Of a DNA stretch of 64,000 nt, positions 61,613 through 64,000 are shown one piece after another; position 1 is the stretch's first letter, and each line of letters starts with the position of its first letter. Under the pieces are notes generated by a model. The model ran no database searches and had not been told where the DNA came from. It worked only from the letters and a program-made list of their open reading frames with translations. Origin of the DNA: Alphaproteobacteria bacterium 32-64-14 (GTDB lineage: Bacteria > Pseudomonadota > Alphaproteobacteria > Caulobacterales > Hyphomonadaceae); NCBI GenBank assembly GCA_002280725.1, contig NCEM01000017.1, positions 1-64,000 on the forward strand, given 5' to 3'. The position numbers were made by a program, and so were the translations under genes.

Positions 61613-62077
61613 TTGGCGGGTGTGGCGGCGGAGTGGTGGTTCTACCACATCGAGCAAGGCTCGGTTGACGCCGCCATAGCGCCGCTCATCGAAAAATGCC
61701 TTGAGCGCAAATGGCGCGTCGTCGTGACGGGTCATGAGGATACCGTTGAGCGGCTGGATCGCGCATTGTGGACATGGCGCGACGACAGTTTTGTGCCGCA
61801 TGGGCGTGGCCGCACGGATGCGGAGAAGCATCCCGTGCTGCTGTCGACGGAAGCGGTTCCAACTAACGGCGCCAAGGTGGTTGTGTTGCTCGATGGCGCT
61901 GATGCTGACGCCAGCCTGTTCGACCGTGTGATGGTTGTGTTCGACGGGCAGGACGAGACAGCGCGGGGCAAGGCGCGCCAGCAGTTCAAGGCGGCCCTCG
62001 ATGCCGGCGCGCCCGCGCGCTATTTCCAGCAGGACCGCGGCGGCTGGGCGGAAAAGACGCCGGCGAAGAAAGACTGA
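61613..62077 (+). CDS. holC: DNA polymerase III chi subunit
   Basis: Links the clamp loader to single-stranded DNA-binding protein at the replication fork. About 154 residues. The diagnostic start is EWWFYHIEQGSVDAAIAPLI, then IEKCLERKWRVVVTGHED, LDRALWTWRDDSFVPHGR and KVVVLLDGADADASLFDRVM. TTG at 61613 (AGG just upstream) or GTG at 61622 begins the gene; the frame stays open further into pepA but without protein-like content. pepA-holC is a conserved pair. Confidence 0.9.
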   Translation: MAGVAAEWWFYHIEQGSVDAAIAPLIEKCLERKWRVVVTGHEDTVERLDRALWTWRDDSFVPHGRGRTDAEKHPVLLSTEAVPTNGAKVVVLLDGADADASLFDRVMVVFDGQDETARGKARQQFKAALDAGAPARYFQQDRGGWAEKTPAKKD

Positions 62078-62153
62078 GTCTGCAGGCGCTGAAGTTTTCA
62101 GTTGGCAGATACGATAATTCCGGCAAGCCTCTCCGTGGGTCGGGGAGACAATC

Positions 62154-63707
62154 ATGCGCAGACGCACATTGCTGAAGGGGATTGGCGGAACGGCCGTGCT
62201 CCTGGCGGCTCCACGCGCGTGGGCCCAGAGCGATCAGGGCCGGTGGTTGCGTTTTGAAAGCGCGAATTTCATCTACTTCTCGACGGCCGACGAAGCGAAG
62301 GCGCGCACGGAAGTTGCGGCGCTCGAAGGTTTCCATGCGCTGCTTGGCCGTTTGATGCCGCGCTCGCAGCGTAGTGCGCTGAAGCTGACGGTTTACGACA
62401 CAACCACGCAACGCGAACTGGAGACGGCCTCGCCCGGCGCGGACGAGATCGTGCTGGGCTTCTATCAGCCGCGCATCGAGCACATCCGCGCCGTCACGTC
62501 CTCGCGCAAGGATATGGAGCGCCAGCGCGACGTGCCGCGCCATGCCCGCGCCATGGATGCGCGCACCGTGTTGTTTCACGAGTATGCGCATCACCACATG
62601 CGCGCAAACAACCGGCTGGCTTATCCCGCCTGGTACACGGAAGGGTTTGCCGAGTTTCTGTCGACGGTGGAGTTCACCGACAAGGGTGCGGACATCGGCA
62701 AGGTGACGGTGAACCGGGCGACATGGATCATCCATGGCGACTGGCTGCCGATCGAGCCATTTCTCACCAAGCATCCGGCCCAGCTGAAGAGCGGCAAGGA
62801 AGTGGCGCAGTTCTACGCCCAGTCGTGGATGGCCGCGCACTATCTCTTCTCGACGCCCGAGCGTGCGCGAGGCTTCGACAAGTACACCGCCGCGCTGCTT
62901 CAGGGCGGCGATCTGTTGGGCGCGTTCGAGCCTGCCTTTGGCATCACGCCCGAGCAGTTTGACAAGGAGCTGCGCGACTACAAGCGCAAGCCGATCCGGT
63001 TCTGGACGCTCGGGGAATCGAAGCCTGACGGTTCGACCATCAAGGTTCAGCGTCTGGGCAAGTCGGCAGACGAGTTGTTATTGTCGATGTCGTTCCTGCG
63101 CGGCCTGCCGCCGCGGGAGGAGGCGAAGGATGCCATCGCGCGTGTTCTGGGCGAAGCGAAGAAGCGCCCGTCCGATCTTTACGCGCTGCAGTGCAAGGCG
63201 CTGAGCGAGGTCTGGTACGGGGACCTTGCAGAGGCGCGCACGCAGCTTGACGCCTTGCTGCCGCTGGATGCGTCGAACGCGGAGGTCCACCACCTCAGCG
63301 GGTTGTGCGATCTGCGTGCCGGCCGGAAGCTGGGTGACGAGGCTTTGCTGCAGAAGGCGCAGAACGCCTTTGGCCGGGCACATCAGCTTGATGATACGCG
63401 GCCGCAGACGATGTATCGCTATGTCGAATCCGGATTGGCGCTCACGGGCATGGACGATCAGCTGCTCGACGTGCTGGTCGGCGCCTATCTGTTGGCTCCG
63501 CAGGTCGATCCCATCGCGTTGACGACAGCGCAGGCGCTGATCGAGCGCGGGCGGCATGACGAGGCGATAGCCGTGCTCCGGCCGCTGACCGCGGAGTTTC
63601 ACGGAGACGGCATGGCGCGCCTCGCGCGGGAGCTGACGGATACCGCACTGGCGAAGGAGCAGACAAGGTTCAGCTTCTTCGGCGCAGCGGTGATGGACGA
63701 TGAGTAG
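62154..63707 (+). CDS. Tat-exported zincin metallopeptidase-like protein with TPR tail
   Basis: 517 residues. MRRRTLLKGIGGTAVLLAAP with cleavage after RAWAQ is a twin-arginine signal. Residues 142-146 are HEYAH and W160-YTEGFAEF supplies the third ligand (E163), a gluzincin-like site (HExxH plus Glu) as in DUF1570-type proteins. Another block, FAQSWMAAHYLFSTPERAR-like at 225-245, is typical of this group. The C-terminal half has TPR-like helices (ALQCKALSEVWYGDLAEART, ALTTAQALIERGRHDEAIAV). GGGGAG precedes the ATG at 62154. A periplasmic peptidase is likely; its target is unknown. Confidence 0.8.
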   Translation: MRRRTLLKGIGGTAVLLAAPRAWAQSDQGRWLRFESANFIYFSTADEAKARTEVAALEGFHALLGRLMPRSQRSALKLTVYDTTTQRELETASPGADEIVLGFYQPRIEHIRAVTSSRKDMERQRDVPRHARAMDARTVLFHEYAHHHMRANNRLAYPAWYTEGFAEFLSTVEFTDKGADIGKVTVNRATWIIHGDWLPIEPFLTKHPAQLKSGKEVAQFYAQSWMAAHYLFSTPERARGFDKYTAALLQGGDLLGAFEPAFGITPEQFDKELRDYKRKPIRFWTLGESKPDGSTIKVQRLGKSADELLLSMSFLRGLPPREEAKDAIARVLGEAKKRPSDLYALQCKALSEVWYGDLAEARTQLDALLPLDASNAEVHHLSGLCDLRAGRKLGDEALLQKAQNAFGRAHQLDDTRPQTMYRYVESGLALTGMDDQLLDVLVGAYLLAPQVDPIALTTAQALIERGRHDEAIAVLRPLTAEFHGDGMARLARELTDTALAKEQTRFSFFGAAVMDDE

Positions 63708-63710
63708 GCC

Positions 63711-64000
63711 TCAGTCCGCGGTCGCCGCTGCGTTGCCGCGGATGATCTGGGCGAGCGGGCCTTTGAGATCGGCTAGCGCCTGACGGGTTGCGTCGTAGCC
63801 GGACTGGACGGCGGGGTCGTATTCCTTCCAGTCGCGCAGCTCGATGCCTTTCATCTCCGGCGTCAGCAGGATGTCGGTGAGGGCGCGATGCTGGTTCGGG
63901 TTCACGCTGATCGTTGCAGCGCGCATCAGCAGGTTGGCGATGGGTGGCGGCGTCTTGAAGCCGTGTCGTAGCGTCCAGCCAAGGAAGCCGGGCGGGTTGA
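63711..64000 (-). CDS. Patatin-like phospholipase, C-terminal end (5' cut by window)
   Basis: Only the last 96 residues are in the window; the frame is open through the right edge. The visible part, with TPPPIANLLMRAATISVN, then DILLTPEMKGIELRDWKEYD and VQSGYDATRQALADL, matches the C-terminal region of RssA/NTE-type patatin proteins, where P-x-x-x-x-x-x-MRA, the DLL-x-P strand and a final Y-x-A helix recur. The catalytic GxSxG and DGG lie outside, so activity cannot be judged. It converges on the zincin gene with a 3-bp gap. Confidence 0.7.
   Translation of the reverse strand, partial: NPPGFLGWTLRHGFKTPPPIANLLMRAATISVNPNQHRALTDILLTPEMKGIELRDWKEYDPAVQSGYDATRQALADLKGPLAQIIRGNAAATAD

Overview
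The window is GC-rich, densely coded chromosomal DNA of an alphaproteobacterium. The best match from content is a Caulobacterales/Hyphomonadaceae-type organism. The grounds are an lptF-lptG-lptD-surA-pdxA-rsmA block in the usual alphaproteobacterial order, a DUF2336 protein, a CtrA-like box, many TonB/ECF/Tat-exported functions, and GTG/TTG starts with short 4-nt gene overlaps. One RNA gene is present, tRNA-Tyr. No CRISPR array, prophage, transposase or rRNA was seen.

Layout. 1-9.0 kb: homoserine kinase (cut by the window edge), a Tat-exported sulfatase, ispH, a lipoprotein, argS, a second lipoprotein, a GNAT enzyme, a DUF4287 protein and a secreted M28 peptidase. 9-16.9 kb: a broken pirin gene, a lipoprotein alpha/beta hydrolase, a methyltransferase-like protein, a leucine-dehydrogenase-type enzyme, a ThiO-like flavoenzyme and an acyl-CoA dehydrogenase. 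16.9-21.3 kb: an HNH endonuclease and a HEPN-like protein, both less GC-rich than their neighbours, around a DUF2336 gene and a CaiB-type CoA transferase. 21.3-28.1 kb: lytic transglycosylase, degenerate EAL protein, NUDIX, a 25-residue membrane peptide coupled to a four-helix membrane protein, a lipoprotein, an Hpt protein, an outer-membrane-like protein, class II aldolase and NAD kinase.

28.2-32.3 kb holds the most interesting system. Four tightly packed genes encode a KAS III/OleA-like ketosynthase, an extended SDR/3-beta-HSD-like reductase, a metallo-beta-lactamase-fold hydrolase with a full dinuclear site, and an F390-synthetase-related adenylating enzyme. The gene set parallels the OleA-OleD-OleC logic of head-to-head fatty-acyl condensation and beta-lactone formation, but an MBL hydrolase stands where OleB would be expected. 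The product is unknown.

32.3-47.7 kb is a sugar-uptake and 3-keto-glycoside catabolic island. It carries a Gfo/Idh oxidoreductase, two sugar isomerase/epimerase-fold proteins, a nucleoside-symporter-type MFS, a DUF1080 3-keto-glycoside hydrolase-type lipoprotein, a GMC dehydrogenase with a Cx5Cx3C Fe-S motif and its Tat-exported small subunit, and a Baeyer-Villiger-type monooxygenase. It also carries a FecI/FecR pair, an STN-containing TonB receptor and another MFS. The inferred flow is import by the TonB receptor, periplasmic C3 oxidation by the GMC enzyme, cleavage of the 3-keto sugar, isomerisation/reduction, and transcriptional feedback through FecR/FecI.

47.8-64 kb: tRNA-Tyr, an RlmB-type methyltransferase with an RG-rich tail, a bitopic membrane protein, an M20 amidohydrolase, a repeat-bearing spacer, the rsmA-pdxA-surA-lptD-lptG-lptF block, then pepA, holC, a Tat-exported zincin-TPR protein and the C-terminus of a patatin-like protein running off the end.
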